This document shows, one piece after another, positions 25,301 to 40,300 of a stretch of DNA of 64,000 nt; position 1 is the first letter of the stretch; each line of letters starts with the position of its first letter. The stretch is from the NCBI RefSeq assembly GCF_027942865.1, contig NC_134519.1, positions 18,634,248 to 18,698,247 of the forward strand, written 5' to 3'. The notes under the pieces are model-generated. The model was not told the origin of the DNA. It was given only the letters and a program-made list of their open reading frames with translations, and did not search any database. The position numbers were made by a program, and so were the translations under genes. This stretch comes from Odontesthes bonariensis (taxonomy: Eukaryota > Chordata > Actinopteri > Atheriniformes > Atherinopsidae).

Positions 25301-28300
25301 CAGCTCCACTCCCTTCACCTGTATCAATCGTCCTCAGCTGTACTCATTCACTAATCACTCTCCCCACAGTATTTGGTCTCCTAGCTCCTTCCAGTCCTTG
25401 TCAGATCCTCCGTCTAACTACAACGTCTAACTTCCCCGTCAAACTATCCCGTCTTCTTCCCATGATTTTTCCGTCTTTGTTTCCATGGTTATCCTCGTCA
25501 GTTCTTTCCAGCCTGGTTTGTTAATTCTTAGGTGTTTTATTTGTACAAGTTTAGTTTCATGGTTTTCCAGAGTGGCTGCGATTTTCTTTTATATTTATAA
25601 TAAACCCTTTAAGTTACTTCTTGCTCTTGTCCCGTGTCTGCACCTGGGTCCTCCTTTACCAAAGCGTGCCAGAAGGATCTGACAAGGACCGGAAGGAGCT
25701 AGGAGACTAAATACTGTGGGGAGAGTGATTAGTGAATGAGTACAGCTGAGGATGATTGAAACAGGTGAAGGGAGTGGAGCTGACGACTGGCAGGAGGGAA
25801 CTGAGGAAAGGTGAGGAAATGGGAAAACTAGACCAAGAAACCTAGACAGACAAACCAGAAAAACACAAAAACACAACATGGAACATAACAATACTAGGTG
25901 AATCTGTCAGTAGTTGCCGTTCCTGTTACAGCAAGTTACATCTCATGAGAGGTGACATGAAGTATGTGATTATCTTCTACTAAGAATGTTAACCACAAAC
26001 AGGGATGTTGCAACACCATGGTTTTAGCATTAACTCTCTCTACTGCCAACATCGATATGAAGGAAGCAGAGAGGAAAGCTCGCACACTGTGGCAAATGTT
26101 GGTATTATACAAATAGATCAGATTTCTACAGACTTTTCTTCACTAAACGCATGACCCGAGTAGACAGTTGCATACGATTTATAGAAATAAAACACAGTAA
26201 CGAGATCAAAAAAGGTCCTTCATCCTGTACTGCACTGTATGAATTAGGTTGAAGTTTACAGGAAATCCAATCTCTTTGATCAGTATGTTGTGTTTGATTC
26301 CGACCACTCACACAAAACCAAGCTATGAGTAACTTAACTTTTCACTACCAGGCGGTAGAGAGGGCAGCTATAGCTGTTACCAAAGAAAAGGGGCACATCT
26401 CAGGAAAGCTTTGAAACTGTATCCCCAACCACATATGGTATTTGTTGAAACAGTGAAAATGTAACACAAGAATAACCTCAAGCAGACAACATGATTATAG
26501 AATAGAATGGAAAATACTTTATTCACTCTTTATTCACTATTCCATACATGCTTGATATAAGTGTGTTTGCTGTATTGCAGCAAATATTTTTATATATATA
26601 TATATCCAGATTCACATTAGCATTCTAAACAGTACTGGCAGGTTTTTTTTTTTTTAAGAACATTTATGGATGTTGGACATTAATTTCCAAAGATAAAAAT
26701 GGAAACTGACACACCAACTGGTCTCCTCGAGGCCCTCTCTCTCTGTATACACTTCCTCTCCCTGGCTGAGTTTGTCCAGCACTTGAAACAACAGCTTCGG
26801 TTGTGAGAGGAACCGTGATAAATTTATGGTTGTGGTGCTATGTAACATTAATAGCTTTCTACAGGATGAGCTTTTGCGTCTGCATGCGCGCCTTGCATGG
26901 GTACAGTCGCTGTTTCTGTGGCAGAGATTCACAAAGCTTTTCATTCTTGTCACTCTTTTCTCTCCTCTTGCAACACCTCCCTGCATCACAGCTTTCAGAC
27001 TCCTCCGCTCCTTGTTTCTCAGCTTTTTGATTGACATGCAGCAGCCTACTTCCCTCATCTGTGTCTTTTAAGCCCTTTCTTCCTGTTTTCATGTTTCCAT
27101 TTTTAGGGGGGCTCAATGATGTATCTATCTGTCTCTTACTTCCTTGGCAAGTCAGTTTCCTTTTCGTTCACTCGTACAAGACTGTAAGAGCTAACAGAAT
27201 ATTTTTCAACGCAAGTGCAGATCGTGAAGGCATGCTGAAGTTTAGATCATTCATCACGATCACTATTTTGCGCAATTTTGCTCTTTTATTCTGCAAAAAG
27301 ATCTTTAAAGGAAAAAAGTTCAACAAATGAGCATATCTGACAAATAATGGCCATTACAATATAATGTCTGTTTAGTGGAAATTTTCTGTTAATATTTCAA
27401 TAACTGCAATCAATGTTAGATCAAAGTCTCATCCATGCATGGGTAATGTGAAACTAGTCTTTGTAAAAATATATGAAAACAAAAATGTTTGAAGGATCTG
27501 AACTACTGTGAATGATATCCTAATGAAAAGGACATTTAGGAAAAAAAAAAAAAACACAACTTTGAAAAGCCTCTCCACATTGCTTGGTACAGCTACATGA
27601 ACAATATAAAAACCTATGCCAGGAAATAAATAGAAAATATAATTGTATTACTCTTAGATTGAGAACAGGAAACTGTTCACTGCCCACACAGTGACAGCTG
27701 TCCAGAAAACTAAAACCTAGGCTTATACAAAATCAAATAACCCTGTCTGGGTTTGTCTCATGAGCAGATGCAAGGATCCCTTTCAAGTCCTGCTGTTTCC
27801 CTCAGATGCCTGTGTAGTTAAAACTGCAGACTAAAGTAAAACCCAAACCAAACAAGCCAGCCTGTGTCCCTGACAGAAGAGCAAGAGAGATGCTGCTAAG
27901 AAAAAGAAAAAGATAAATAAAAGGATGGTTTCTTTTGCAGTAGACTTAGTATGAAGTAACTTCAGCTCACAGAAGACTCTGAGATGTAATTTCTTATCCC
28001 AATTATGGACAAAAAAGAAAGAAAAACAATAAAATCTCTTGTGTAATTTTTTCAAAACCAGCATATGTTTACAGACATTTTATCCAAACAGACACAAAAA
28101 CAAGGATTCCAAAGGATACAATCCTACCTCACGGTATGTGTCTTGATTGATGACTTTCTCTGACCATGTTGCATCAGTATATTGGTCATGTCGTTTGCAT
28201 TTTACAGCATAAGAAAAATCGAACTGTTTCCGACTCATTATGCAATCCAACTCCTGGTACAGGGCTTGTTTACTTATTGCCTCAACTACTGCAGTGCTCT

Positions 28301-31300
28301 TCCAGCAGGTCTCCCAGCATGCACAGTGAAGCTCCTACAGATGGCCCAGAACAGGTCACTATGTTACTAATTAAACTTCGCTGGCTACCAGTAGCTGCTC
28401 AAATCAAATTCAAATTACTAATGCTTGCCTACAGAGTGATGATGGGGTTAGAACCCAGCCATATGAACTTATGCATGCTTATGCTCTTTCTTGACCTCTG
28501 CGTTCCTTTCGGAACATTGTCCAAAGCAGTGCGAGTCCAGACTTTATTTGGTGGCGCAAGCTTTTAAGACTCATCTCTTCTGAGAAAGCCTCCTCTACTT
28601 ACCTCTGACACGCCTAACTTGAACTTCGTACAGCTGTATCTGCTCTACTTATACTTTGTCTTTTAAATAGTGTAGATTGAGCACTTAATGAGAAAACCAG
28701 GATTTCTTGCTGTACTGCAGCTCCCTGTTGTGACTGCGGTATGACAGTGCCTTAATACATTTTTACGCATTACGTTTAAAAAGAAAGACCCATTTGGTCA
28801 GTTGTAAATGCAAATAAAATGCATGGATGTGGAAATCATTTCAATCCAATGTACAACTGGAAATCATTCAAAGACATTACATGAAATTTTTAAATATTCA
28901 TTCAAAGACTAAAAAGTATGGACAACATATCACAAAATGTATGTGAAACTAAAACATTTCACATCAAGATATATTAACTGGCAACAGGCCAGTTTAATGA
29001 TTTAGGTTTAAAAAGTGCATTCCAGACAGGCTGAGTATTTTTAGAAGTAAAGATGGATTTCACTACATTCTGTGAAAGACTGCATGAATAAATGGTTCAA
29101 TCTGACGAAAAAGGAGAAGAAAAAACAAATAAGGAGACTGTGTACTGAGTACTGTATTGAAACTGGGTGTAAAACAAAAAGAGGAAACATGTCACATCTA
29201 CAAAACCTGATCTCCTAAGCTCCCAAATATATATGATTTGTTGTCGGAAATAAAAGAGGATGCAAAACAGAGATAAGTATTCCATGTCCCAACTTTTTGT
29301 AAACATGTCGCTGGCACAAATTTCTAAATGATAACACATACTTATCAAAAACACAGTGATGTCTGTTAGCGTCATCATTTGATAGATTTATGGGGGTTGA
29401 ATAATTTGCAAAAACATTTTGTTTGGATTTAGATTTTTCCACCAGGTCAGAACTTTTTTGCATTACTGCTGAAGGTGATAAACGTAGGAGGAATAGAAAA
29501 AAATAAAACTGCGTTCTGCCACAGCACTGATTCACTGTGTGTCAGTGTTGGCAGTATTGCTCAAAAATACCGGGAATCCAAGAATATATTACCGGCTGCG
29601 CAAATATACACCCAATTTCTTTATATCATTCCAAGAAAACAGTGCCTCTTGTTTCCAAATCTGATCATCTGTACAGGAAGCAGTTTAAACAGTCTTAGAA
29701 CGCTGAGCATTTGTCATTTGTCATATCTGCTAAATATATTGATGTTAGCTTCACAAGCCTCACCCACTCGCTCAAACCCACCATGTTGGAGTGAGAGGAG
29801 GAAGTGTTGATTCTTTTTTTTCCACTTGCTGTTATGGAAAATTAATTCAAATCTATAAAAGCCAGGCACTGAAAGCGAAATATTAACTTATAGAAATGGA
29901 GGGAAATTTGTGAGGAAATGTAAGTTTTCTTCTTCTGCACACTTAAAGAGTTTTCCCAACAGATGCCTCCTTCCAACAAATCTCTGTGTCTGTGTATTGA
30001 CAATAATGAAAGAGTAAATCATCAAACCAAGGTAGAGTTGAATAAAACAAAGTCTTGTGTATTAAATGGAAAATTTAAAAATTCATGACAACTGTGTGAT
30101 TACTTGTAACTGAAAACAGCATGGGGTGTTTTTCAACAAGGTATCGCAGCTGGCACTGAGATCGAAAAGAGGGCAAATTCGGGGACAGATAGCAGCCAAC
30201 ACTCCATCAAAGTTACAAGAGTAGGAGTTCTAATCTTTAGCCCCATCAACGCAGCAGTGATCTTTGCCTTTGTATCAAAAGCAAAGCACAGTGTGTTCTG
30301 CTCTGTCCTTTGGGAACTTGGAGGAAATGAACTGCTGCTCTCAGCTGGCTCATCTTTTCCTTTATTACCATTTATTGAATGCTCCCCCTCCTTGTATTTA
30401 TGCCTTGTTCCCTTTTTTGCTTCCCTCTATGTCTGTGTGCACTGAATTGTTTTGCAGTTTGCATACCTATAAGTCTATGTGATTAGCCAAATGTAGGGGC
30501 CTATATCAACTGCCCTACTTTCTTAAAGCTGATGTTTACATAATGTTTGTAACTCAAAAACTGCTTTTTCTGCGATAATATAGGTGTTAAACTCGACATG
30601 TTTATTTTTATCTCTCTTTCTATGTTTCTATTCTTTTGACCACCCAGATTGCCTGTAGTGCGCCAGTCACATGACAGTGGTAATCCTACTTGGGTCTGAA
30701 TCAGCTTCTAAGCCCTCACACAGCAGATTAGCAAAGGAAAAATACAGTGTAGGAGACTCTTTAAGTACCAGGGCTTTCCCTTCTTCCTGTAGCTTCGGCC
30801 GTGCCTCACCATTGCACCATCTGTTAGTGTGCCACTGTGCCCCCAAGTAACCTTAAGGAGAGCTCAATTGCTCGCTTTCAAACAAGCTTTTATTTTCAAT
30901 CACAAAAACAGAGAGATTTGAAGAAGAGGCTATTTCATTTTCATCTGTAAGAATTTAAGAAGCATGAGGCAAAAGTGAAAAGAGAGAAAAGTTAGGAAAC
31001 TATTAAACTGGACTGAAGTGTTTAAACTTCCCTGTGAGGAAATCAATTGTCTAATTGTACAAGGCGAGAGGCCTCTTGATTTTCTTAGTTCCCTGAAGCC
31101 AAGAGCTTTGATTTTTAGGAAACCAAACACATTTACGTAGTTTTTTTTCCCCATGAAAAATAATGTAACCAATCCAAATCCAGTTATTATTTCAGGTTTC
31201 ACAACTATTTCTACTGTTGCCCGCTATTACTGCTATTACAGCACATTTCTATTGAAATAGCTCAAGCTGTGCTGAAAACCATATTTAGGTTTTTTGCCTT

Positions 31301-34300
31301 CCTTTTAGTCCCAGTGTTGAGGGAGGCAGGTAAGAACAGGATCCAGTAAAATACAAAGATATACTAATTCTTATGGATATACACAGTATAGTAAGATGCC
31401 TGCAAATTGTAAAGTGAATAAAAGATCACCTTATTTCCAACTTTTGGGAATCAGTCCAGAATCTTTATACTATTTTTTTTTGTTGCGTGTGTTTGTTTTT
31501 GATTTTTTTGTTTTTTTCCAGTCTTCTTTGAAGACAATCTTTTGCTGTTGAAGTTGTTCATTTGCAAACATCTGACAAAATCTTGCTTAGCTGTCTGGGA
31601 AATGAGAAATGAAAGAGGAACAAACTAATATTTAACTAGCAGCTAATGATTAACTCATTACCCAGGTTTATCTGAAAAAGAATGATTAGCTATCAGGGAA
31701 ACAAATCAGAAATAAATGAGGAGCCGATGGTCAGCCTGTAATTAATTAATTAACAATTAACTCGTAACCCGTGTTTATTGGTAAATTAATTATTAAGTAA
31801 TTTCAATTAACTTGAAATCTGTGAATGTCTAATCAGGAACAGCTGAAAGGTTTATTAATGATTTGACTTTTCTAATAATTCCTAAAGGATGGCTTAATGG
31901 ATACATTCAAACTGATTTTACAGGCCTGCCTCTTCATGAGAGTTCTGGATTTACTCAGAACCAGTAGGTGGACAGCACAAAATGTATAATGACTCATTCA
32001 TGACTAATTTCTTAAACATTAGTTACTGTCATCTGCCCATACTCAGTAATGTTACATAGCAGAGAGCAGCTTTCATATGCAGAATACCTGCATTTGATCA
32101 TTATCTTCACAATTTCTTCAGTACTGGCTGTTGAAGCACTGCCTGTCCTTTCGTTACCCTTTCTGTGTACCTTTAAGCAAAAGGTGCATCATACAGATTA
32201 GTTCCTCATTGCTTAACCATCACCTGCAGTTTTTGTTATCTTCATGTAAAGTGAAACATATCATTGATTAGTTACACAGTAGCTCCTCTTGAGTTTACAG
32301 TCCTTTCTAAAACAGTAAACCAAAGACCAAATGACTCTCAACAAGTGTTTTTTTCATTGTCATCACGCCACTTAATTAACAATCGCATTCAGGTCCATTT
32401 TTTTAGCATTGGCGATACGCTCAGAAGGAATACAATTAAAATCATTTGTACCAGCAGTAAGAAAACAACAAAGGTCCAGGTGCAGAGGGGTCTCCAAAGT
32501 AACATGGAGTCAAGTGCACTATCACAGATGTTATTTGAGTGATGACATAATTCATAAACAGTCAATGAGTTTTATGGACCTAGCATCATGCTATTTCCAT
32601 GGAGGACTTGAGTTAGCTAGCAAAATCGTTTCACTTATCGTAACTGATCATTACTTTCCTCATACTGTAAACCTGGGTAATGAGTTAGCCTTAAAATACC
32701 CGTTACCTATCTGCTAGTTCCTCATCCACTCCGAATTTGTTCCCTGATAAGTGTTAGCAAAAGTTTTCCTCTAGGGCCTCTTCCATTGAAGTCATATTTG
32801 TGCAAGTTAGGCTGCACAGCAGAGCAGTGCACAGTGAAAGCATCCATCCATCCATCGATCCATGTTCTGTACCCGCTGAATCCGTCGGTCGGGTTGCGGG
32901 GGGGCTGGAGCCTATCCCAGTGGTCATCGGGCGAGAGGCATGGTACAACCTGGACAGGCCACCAGTCCATCACAGGGCCACACAGAGGCAAACGAGACAA
33001 ACAACCACACATGCTCACACTCCCTCCTAAGGACAATTTTAGAGACCACAGTGAAAGCAGAGGCTGCTAAATCTTCTTTAAGGTCTTTTGCAATTTTGCA
33101 GTTAAACAAGGTGTCACTGCTAGGTTGCTAGCCACCTCAAAATAACTTGGACCCAAGAGCAGACACTAGAAACACGGAGGATAAAAGTTAAAAGTTTATT
33201 GAACGGAAGAGGTGGTTGTAGACTGTAGGGAGAATCCAGGTAAGGCGGTACTCTAAAGGAGGAGAGATAATTAAGAAGGTTCCAAATAATGATAATTCCA
33301 GAGGTAATGGCTGGTTTATCCTTACAATGTCCGGGAGGGAATCTAGGAAGGAGGGGAGGGTGCTGGCTGTGGTTCTGTGGCTCTGAGTCGGCGGGAGGGC
33401 GAGCAGGCAGGTAAGTGAAGCAGATAGATGTCAAGAATCCAACTGCGGGTGTCAATCCAGGCACAAGAAATCAGAGCACAGAGACTGGACGACAGGAGCA
33501 AAACTGCAGGAGAAAAGGCAAGGTAAGCCCAAGGAATAACTCGCTATGGAACATAGGAGTCGGCCGTATTACCACTTGGGAAGTGAGATAATCTGGCAAA
33601 GACTGGTTGCTCCTGTAGCTCCTAAAAGGGCGTCTTGATGAGAGAAGATGAGGAGCAGGTGTGAAAGCAGGAGTAATCCAGACCCCGCCCCGCGCTCCAA
33701 GGAAACCTGCCCAGCCCCCACCTAAGACTCAGAAACCAAAGCAGCAACAAAGCCAAGCATGATCTTGACACAAGGGTTTTGATTTGTCTTTCTAGCAACT
33801 AGTCCTCTGAGTTTTCTGTGCCCTCCAGACTTCAACTTGACCTTTTCCTCTCATTTCCCAATTCATTTTCAAATGGATGAAATAGCTACACGAAAAGACT
33901 TTGCCCTTCTCATACAAACGTCTCCTAATCTGTGGGTATCAGTTGCCTGTATTTTCTAAGAGCTTGTCAAATGCTCAAGGCAGCCCGTAGCAACCGCTTT
34001 TTAAAAACAGAGTTTATGAATGGGTTGATAAAGCTTTGAAATGTGCATTACCTGGATTCCATTCATGATAACTGTGAACAATATTTAGTCTTCACAAGCT
34101 CATTAAGCTATGAAACTGATGAAATCTGTGAGAGAGATTACATTTTCTAGTGTGGCCAAACTTGGGCATGTTGCTGCTTACCTTTTTTCACTCTTTAATT
34201 GTTTGAAAGATAATGATACATCTCTAGGTCTCTATTTCAACCAAATGTATTTCCCAGGGCAAAAGAGCTGCTCAGCATCTACATTTACAACATGTTGCAC

Positions 34301-37300
34301 TTGTTCCTTTGTGAATTTGGGTCTAAGAATATATTTGTTACGAACAGCTTCCATGCAGAAGAGCATTCAGAAACCACAGCAAGTAAACGTACAAAAAAGG
34401 GAAATCTGCTGCTAACGAGTCCTACCTGTCTTGCAATACTGAAAGTTATGTGGCTCCAATGTTAAAAATAGAGCTTCTGTTTTGTCTTGTGCCCACCGAT
34501 GTGCATAATTATGAGTCTTTGTGCTCTTCACATGCATGGGCAGCAATCCCATTACCTCCATGGAAACAATGAAGGATTATGAGGAGGTGCCCACAGTAAC
34601 CTGGTCTCCGTGGTAAAATGAATGTCTGTTGCTCACATCCTCTTAATGATGGGTTATATTTGTAAGCTGTCTTTTCATGCCACTGCTTATTGTTCCAAAG
34701 CGTGAGTGAATCACCTTGTTCCCTAAAGAGAGACTGATCTGTTGTATTGTTGGGGCCATTTCGTTTCAAATTTCAATGATGAAATGTAGGATTGACACTT
34801 TGAACCTTAATGCGATTGTTGTGTTTATGTTGCTTCCCTGATAAAAAGAGTGAAACTCTCTGTTGGCTCTATTTGTCCGATATAAACTTCTTAATGTTTA
34901 TACAAACAAACAACCTCATTAATCAAAAATGTATATTTGATAGAGGTTCATTTATAAATGAAGTTATTTTTTGTTAATCATTTATCCTTTGAAATACAAA
35001 GTGAAATGAGATGGATGGTTTAAAACGTTCTCAAAGAAGAAGAAAAAAGACGTTAGAAGCCATTGTAACAAGTGAGTGTGCTGTCAATCATTAAAATTTA
35101 ACTCCTGTTAATAATTAGATACCATTTATCAAAATGCAGGTCTGATTTTTAGTTTTTCTTGTTTTGGTGTTCTGCTTTGATGTCACACAGCAAACTAGAT
35201 TCCATTTTACATGCCCAAAGACAGATCACAGAGACAGTTGTGTTCTTTGGATCAGAGCTGAACAACATGTGGCAGGTGTGAGCTGAACTAGAGCTTTTAT
35301 GATTGAGATTCTTATGAGTCCTTCTTTGCAGGACTTCAAGACATTTCTGTGCTCTTGTCAGCCTTGAACATTACTGGGCCAACTGACAAAACCTAGATGG
35401 ATTAAAAATCTGTCACTGTACCACAACGTCTATTACTCACTGACTCATACTGAATAATCTCTCTCAGCATGGAATAACACCTTCTCTCTTCGATCTGTCT
35501 TTCTGATTGACAGGAGAACCACTGTCGCAGGATTAAGATCCTGGGGGATTGTTACTACTGTGTTTCCGGACTGACCCAACCCAAGACGGACCACGCTCAC
35601 TGCTGTGTAGAGATGGGTCTCGACATGATTGACACTATTACGTGAGTTATAGGATTGAGCTTTTCTTTCATTCTGAACACTTAACTGCAGTTGGTTTCAA
35701 GAAAAGGATTTTATGGAGAAAGAAAATAAATACTACGACTATATATAACACTTTCATGACTTTACGAAGACTCTGTTAATCTTGTACTTTCCTCCTTTTT
35801 TTTTTTTTCTATTTTGGCATATTAAAGCAAGGAGCATTTTTGATCGGTATTTGTTTCCTGCATCTTTTCAGATAGCCATATCTATTCATAAGCAGTGACT
35901 TTCATTAGCGCTTGTGTATTTTTAATATAATGATTGTAATTACCTGTATTGGAGCTTCGTTATTAAACATCAAGACTGTGTCTAATATCAAATTATCTAT
36001 GTATGCAACATTGAAAATTATTTGCTCATAAAGAACAAATAAAGCTACCCATAAGTATATCTTTACATCTAATTCACTAACTATACTGAGCTCATAGACT
36101 TTAATTGTAATACATTGCTAAAGTTGCATTGTCTGCTTTTCTGTTCGTGTCTTCCACGCTGCCTTTTTTATGTTCTGATTATAAGTGTAGTATAGACACA
36201 GATATAAGTATAGACATATTGTAGCTACTGAGTTTATTCTCACTCTCCCTGTGTTTGGACCCTGCAGGTCAGTTGCAGAGGCCACAGAGGTCAACCTTAA
36301 CATGCGGGTGGGATTGCACACTGGTCGGGTACTATGTGGAGTGCTGGGCCTCAGGAAATGGCAATATGATGTTTGGTCTAATGATGTGACGCTGGCCAAC
36401 GTTATGGAAGCTGGAGGGCTGCCAGGGTCAGTATTGAACATTTTAAAGGCATATAAGCCTCACAAGCTTCTCACACGTGTGTCTGTCTGCTCTACTGTGA
36501 TACTGTGGATGAATATCTTGTCTAATTATGTGAATAGGAACTGTTTTTTTATTTTATTTTAGTGAGGTTATAGCATTTTTAAGCATAAGCAGAAAATAAT
36601 TGAATAATACCCGATGAGTGGTTAGTTTGGTACACCTTAAACAAAGACTGACCAGATATTCTTAACGTCCTTTGTGAATCAGCATATTCATGCAAGGAAA
36701 CTGAACTTTTCAGGAAGTTGGAGCTGTTGCTTAAAGAAACATGAGGTTTAATGGAGCATTCTTGGAAGAGAGTTGACAGGAGGTCTTGCATTAACATAGA
36801 TAATGATTAAAAAAACATGCTTTATGAACACTGGCATCTGCAGACCTAATCAAGTAGTCGCTGAACATGAATTTCTGAACTTGTGACTAAGCATAACATC
36901 TCTCTTTAAGACAAACAGGAAACAAAAGGAAAATCTCATTGCTGTGGATGCTGCACAATGTTGTTCTGAGCATTCCTACTGATAATTTGTGTGAACGCTG
37001 ACTCAGCTTTCACATCATTGTTTTCCTCCATCTGTAAACTTTTTGAACATTTTTTTCTTCTCTATGATTTTTGAAAGCCTACTCCTCCTGCAAAGTTTAG
37101 GCTACTTAAGCCATTCAAACTGCAACACATTCATCTAATTTCTGAAGATTTGTGCTTTGATTTTTGGTATTTCTGTTATTTATAGTTTTTGATTTATTAA
37201 ATAAGTATTTTTTTATACTTATATACTTAAATCATTGAAATGATTGGACAATCCTTCATTTGTGACTGTTGCACCATGTGCGTGTACATGCACAGTTAGT

Positions 37301-40300
37301 GACTTCCACGGCAACCATATTAGGTATTGTTGATAAGATGCCAATACAAAAATGTTAAGCACCGTATTAAGTTTTTAAGATATATGTTGTTCTCTACTTT
37401 TAGTAGTACTGAACTACGAGACTGCTTTTTTTTTTTGCCTCGAGCTGTTAAAATCATTCAAGTTTTTAAACAAGAAACCATACAAATAAAAACATAAATC
37501 TTGCAAAGCAGGTGTATATCATTATCTCTGGCATTTCTGCCCTTCATAGTTTTTCACTATATATCAAGCATTTGTTTTCATTTCAAAGTAGTAAAATGAT
37601 TGGACGTGCCCAAACAATAAGCAAGACATTTATCACTATTAAAATGGGATTTTAGAATAAACTCCTTGAATTTGATATGAACAATGTCAAACATGGCGAT
37701 TATTATGAAGGTCATGATCCATCCATGGACACAGTAAGCACAATGTGTGTTATTGTTAAATAGAAAATTCCCAAACTTTAAGCAATTCAACAATTTTTTA
37801 GCAGATTAAAGCATATGCATTTGGCAATCAGCATTCACATGGCTGTTTTGCAGGAACAGCATCTACTAGTTAGAAATAGGTACATTTGTCATTTTCTTAT
37901 GATGCTCAAAAGCCAGCGGAAGCAGAACTTAGGAGCTTCTTTCGATCATCTCCTTCTGCTCAGAGCTGTTCATTCCGAAGCTGTGCGGTTCTCAGGCCAG
38001 TTGTGTTAAGGTTGCCTTTGTTTGTGCCACAGGAAAGTTCACATCACCAGATCTACACTTGAGTGCCTAAATGGAGATTATGAAGTGGAGCCTGGAAATG
38101 GTCATGAAAGGAATGCCTTCCTCCAAAAACATGAAATAGAAACCTTCTTTATTGTGCCATCTCACCGACGGAAGGTATGTTTTGTTAAGTTCAAGTGTGA
38201 ATGTGTGCAAGTGACTGAATTTATTATATTTACTTTTAATATCTTTATAGCATAATGTAAAAGTAGCTAGTTTAAAAAGTAGCCGTTCTATGCTAAGATC
38301 TACAAGCTAACTACAGTGTTGGAATACAGCATCCAGCTTCTTATGATGAAGCCTGAACACATGTGTTGCTGTGCTGGTCTCACTCCACCATGTAATGGAT
38401 TCGGCTGGGGCTTTAAAGAGAAGAGGAAAAATAAAATAGCCTTTGGCATCTATCATCTCAAATTTGCACAGTCCGACAAACTTCCAGAGAAACATGCATG
38501 CCTCCAGCAGATGTGCCACAAGCAGCTGGAGAGGGAATTTCATTCTTGTCTCTGTACAACTAAACAATGCTTCCTCTCCACTCTTTTTTTCTTTTTTTTT
38601 GCTTTGCTAATCCTGTTAATTTTGCTGATGATTTAACTTCATCAAAGATATGGCCCATGGAAAGATATGCCCTGACTGTAGTGTTAGATAGTCTGCTACC
38701 ATTGATTGGGTCTCACCTAAAGAAGACCATATATATCATGTTTAAAAATTACACACAAAGTTCCTCAAAGCCCTTAACGTACTCTATATCTTTATCACTT
38801 TTTCTGAAAGCTTTAGGGACAGCTGAGTCCTAAAATTATACAAATCACCTCAGGGATTGACTTACCTTATTTTAACCACTTCTTATTTAAATTCTTGTGC
38901 CTGATGATAATGACTACATGCCTGTGTGCATGTGCATACTGTCGGATGCCTTTGCATGAGTTAGAGTTATAGACTCATACATATATAATACTGTGAGGGG
39001 TATCATATTTTAATCCTTCTTTCCATTTCTTATCTGGTGGCAGATATTTCCAGGATTGATTCTTTCGGATATAAAGCCTGCCAAAAAGATGAAGTTCAAA
39101 ACTGTGTGCTACTTACTAGTACAGCTTATGCACTGCAGGAAAATGTTCAAGGCTGAGATTCCCTTCTCCAATGTCATGAACTGCGAGGACGGTGATAAGG
39201 TAGAAACTCTCTCAGTGTCTGTGCTGATGTTTCTGTGTTTGTAGGTGTTGTAATTTACTCAAAGACATTCTGTTTGGAGTTTCCTACAGGAGCAAAAAAT
39301 TATCACTAAGGGTTTGTTTAAATGTACTGATACCAGAATGCTCATGAATGTGGCCTGATCTTTATTCAAACCTTTCTGCCTGCCTACACTTCAATGAAAA
39401 AAATAAAATCGCATCTCAACAGGAACACAACAGTGTAATATCCACAGGTTCTTCTGAGATCCTTAAAGGAGCAACAAAATGTGTATGCTGCTTTATCCAT
39501 AGTTTTATTCATAGTTTTATCCATAGATATTACCATGTACACGAGCAGCTTTCATAACCATAGCTAACACCAATGTAATGTTTGCACTCATACTGGTAAT
39601 AAACTCACACTGATGTCTGATAATGCTCAAGGATTCTTCTTTTCATTTTCTGGGCTTTTTTCCGCTGTATTTCCTTTCTACCATCTCTATTATAGACTGA
39701 ATGTAGATGAAGAAGTTTTTCTTCAGAATATCACAATCTCTTTTACATTTCCTTTGAATGCAAAATTTGTAATCCTCAATCTTGGAATGAAATATGATAT
39801 GAAGGCTTTAACTATTATGTATTTGGAAAGAATTTCTTTTTTTAATTAGCCGCAATAACATTCAGGATGCTTTTACAGGAAGGGTTCTGTATAATTTGGA
39901 GAGTTGAAAAGATCAGTTTGTTGGTCCTGTCGGACACTAACCTCCACATCCTGTAAACTGTCAGTGAAACTTGCAATCTGGTCAACAAATCTTTAAAGAA
40001 ATCATGTGGCTTAACTGCTGTACAATTCCTGCCAAGACCGTTTTAGCACAGATTTTTATGTGTGGGTGGGTGTGTGCATACACTGCATGTGTTCACACCC
40101 TATGTAATTATCACACTGTGGGTACATAAAACAGGTTCACACCTGACATGTGGGGGCGTACCCCCCCCCAAAAAAAAATTATACCCACAGAGTTAATAGT
40201 TTATTTCAGTTTAGGCTTTTTATTAAAAAAAAACAACACATGGAGGTTGTTTGGAATAGTTATTTTGCTAGACATTTAAAATTGACTTATGAAAGTTTTA

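Larger units (their letters stand above)
21466..35513 (+). other. adcy1: adcy1 intron 4, 14 kb
   Basis: The largest intron. Holds two dispersed-repeat copies, the long inverted repeat, an L2 remnant, a Tc1-like remnant and the LTR-like repeat. The rest, including 22040-24400, 26000-28100, 29600-32800 and 33800-35500, shows no gene to my reading; 31730-31850 is rich in AATTAAC-type motifs. Confidence 0.7.

Noticed and set aside
25051..25891. Mirror-image frames of 157 and 98 residues
   Set aside because: Same peptide from the two arms of the inverted repeat; repeat-derived.
26654..27058. 134-residue minus-strand frame
   Set aside because: No recognisable domain, no splice partners, and an equal-quality frame on the other strand.
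36251..36562. Read-through of adcy1 exon 6 to 36562 as coding
   Set aside because: A good donor at 36427 and exact phase match to exon 7 show that the rest is intron.
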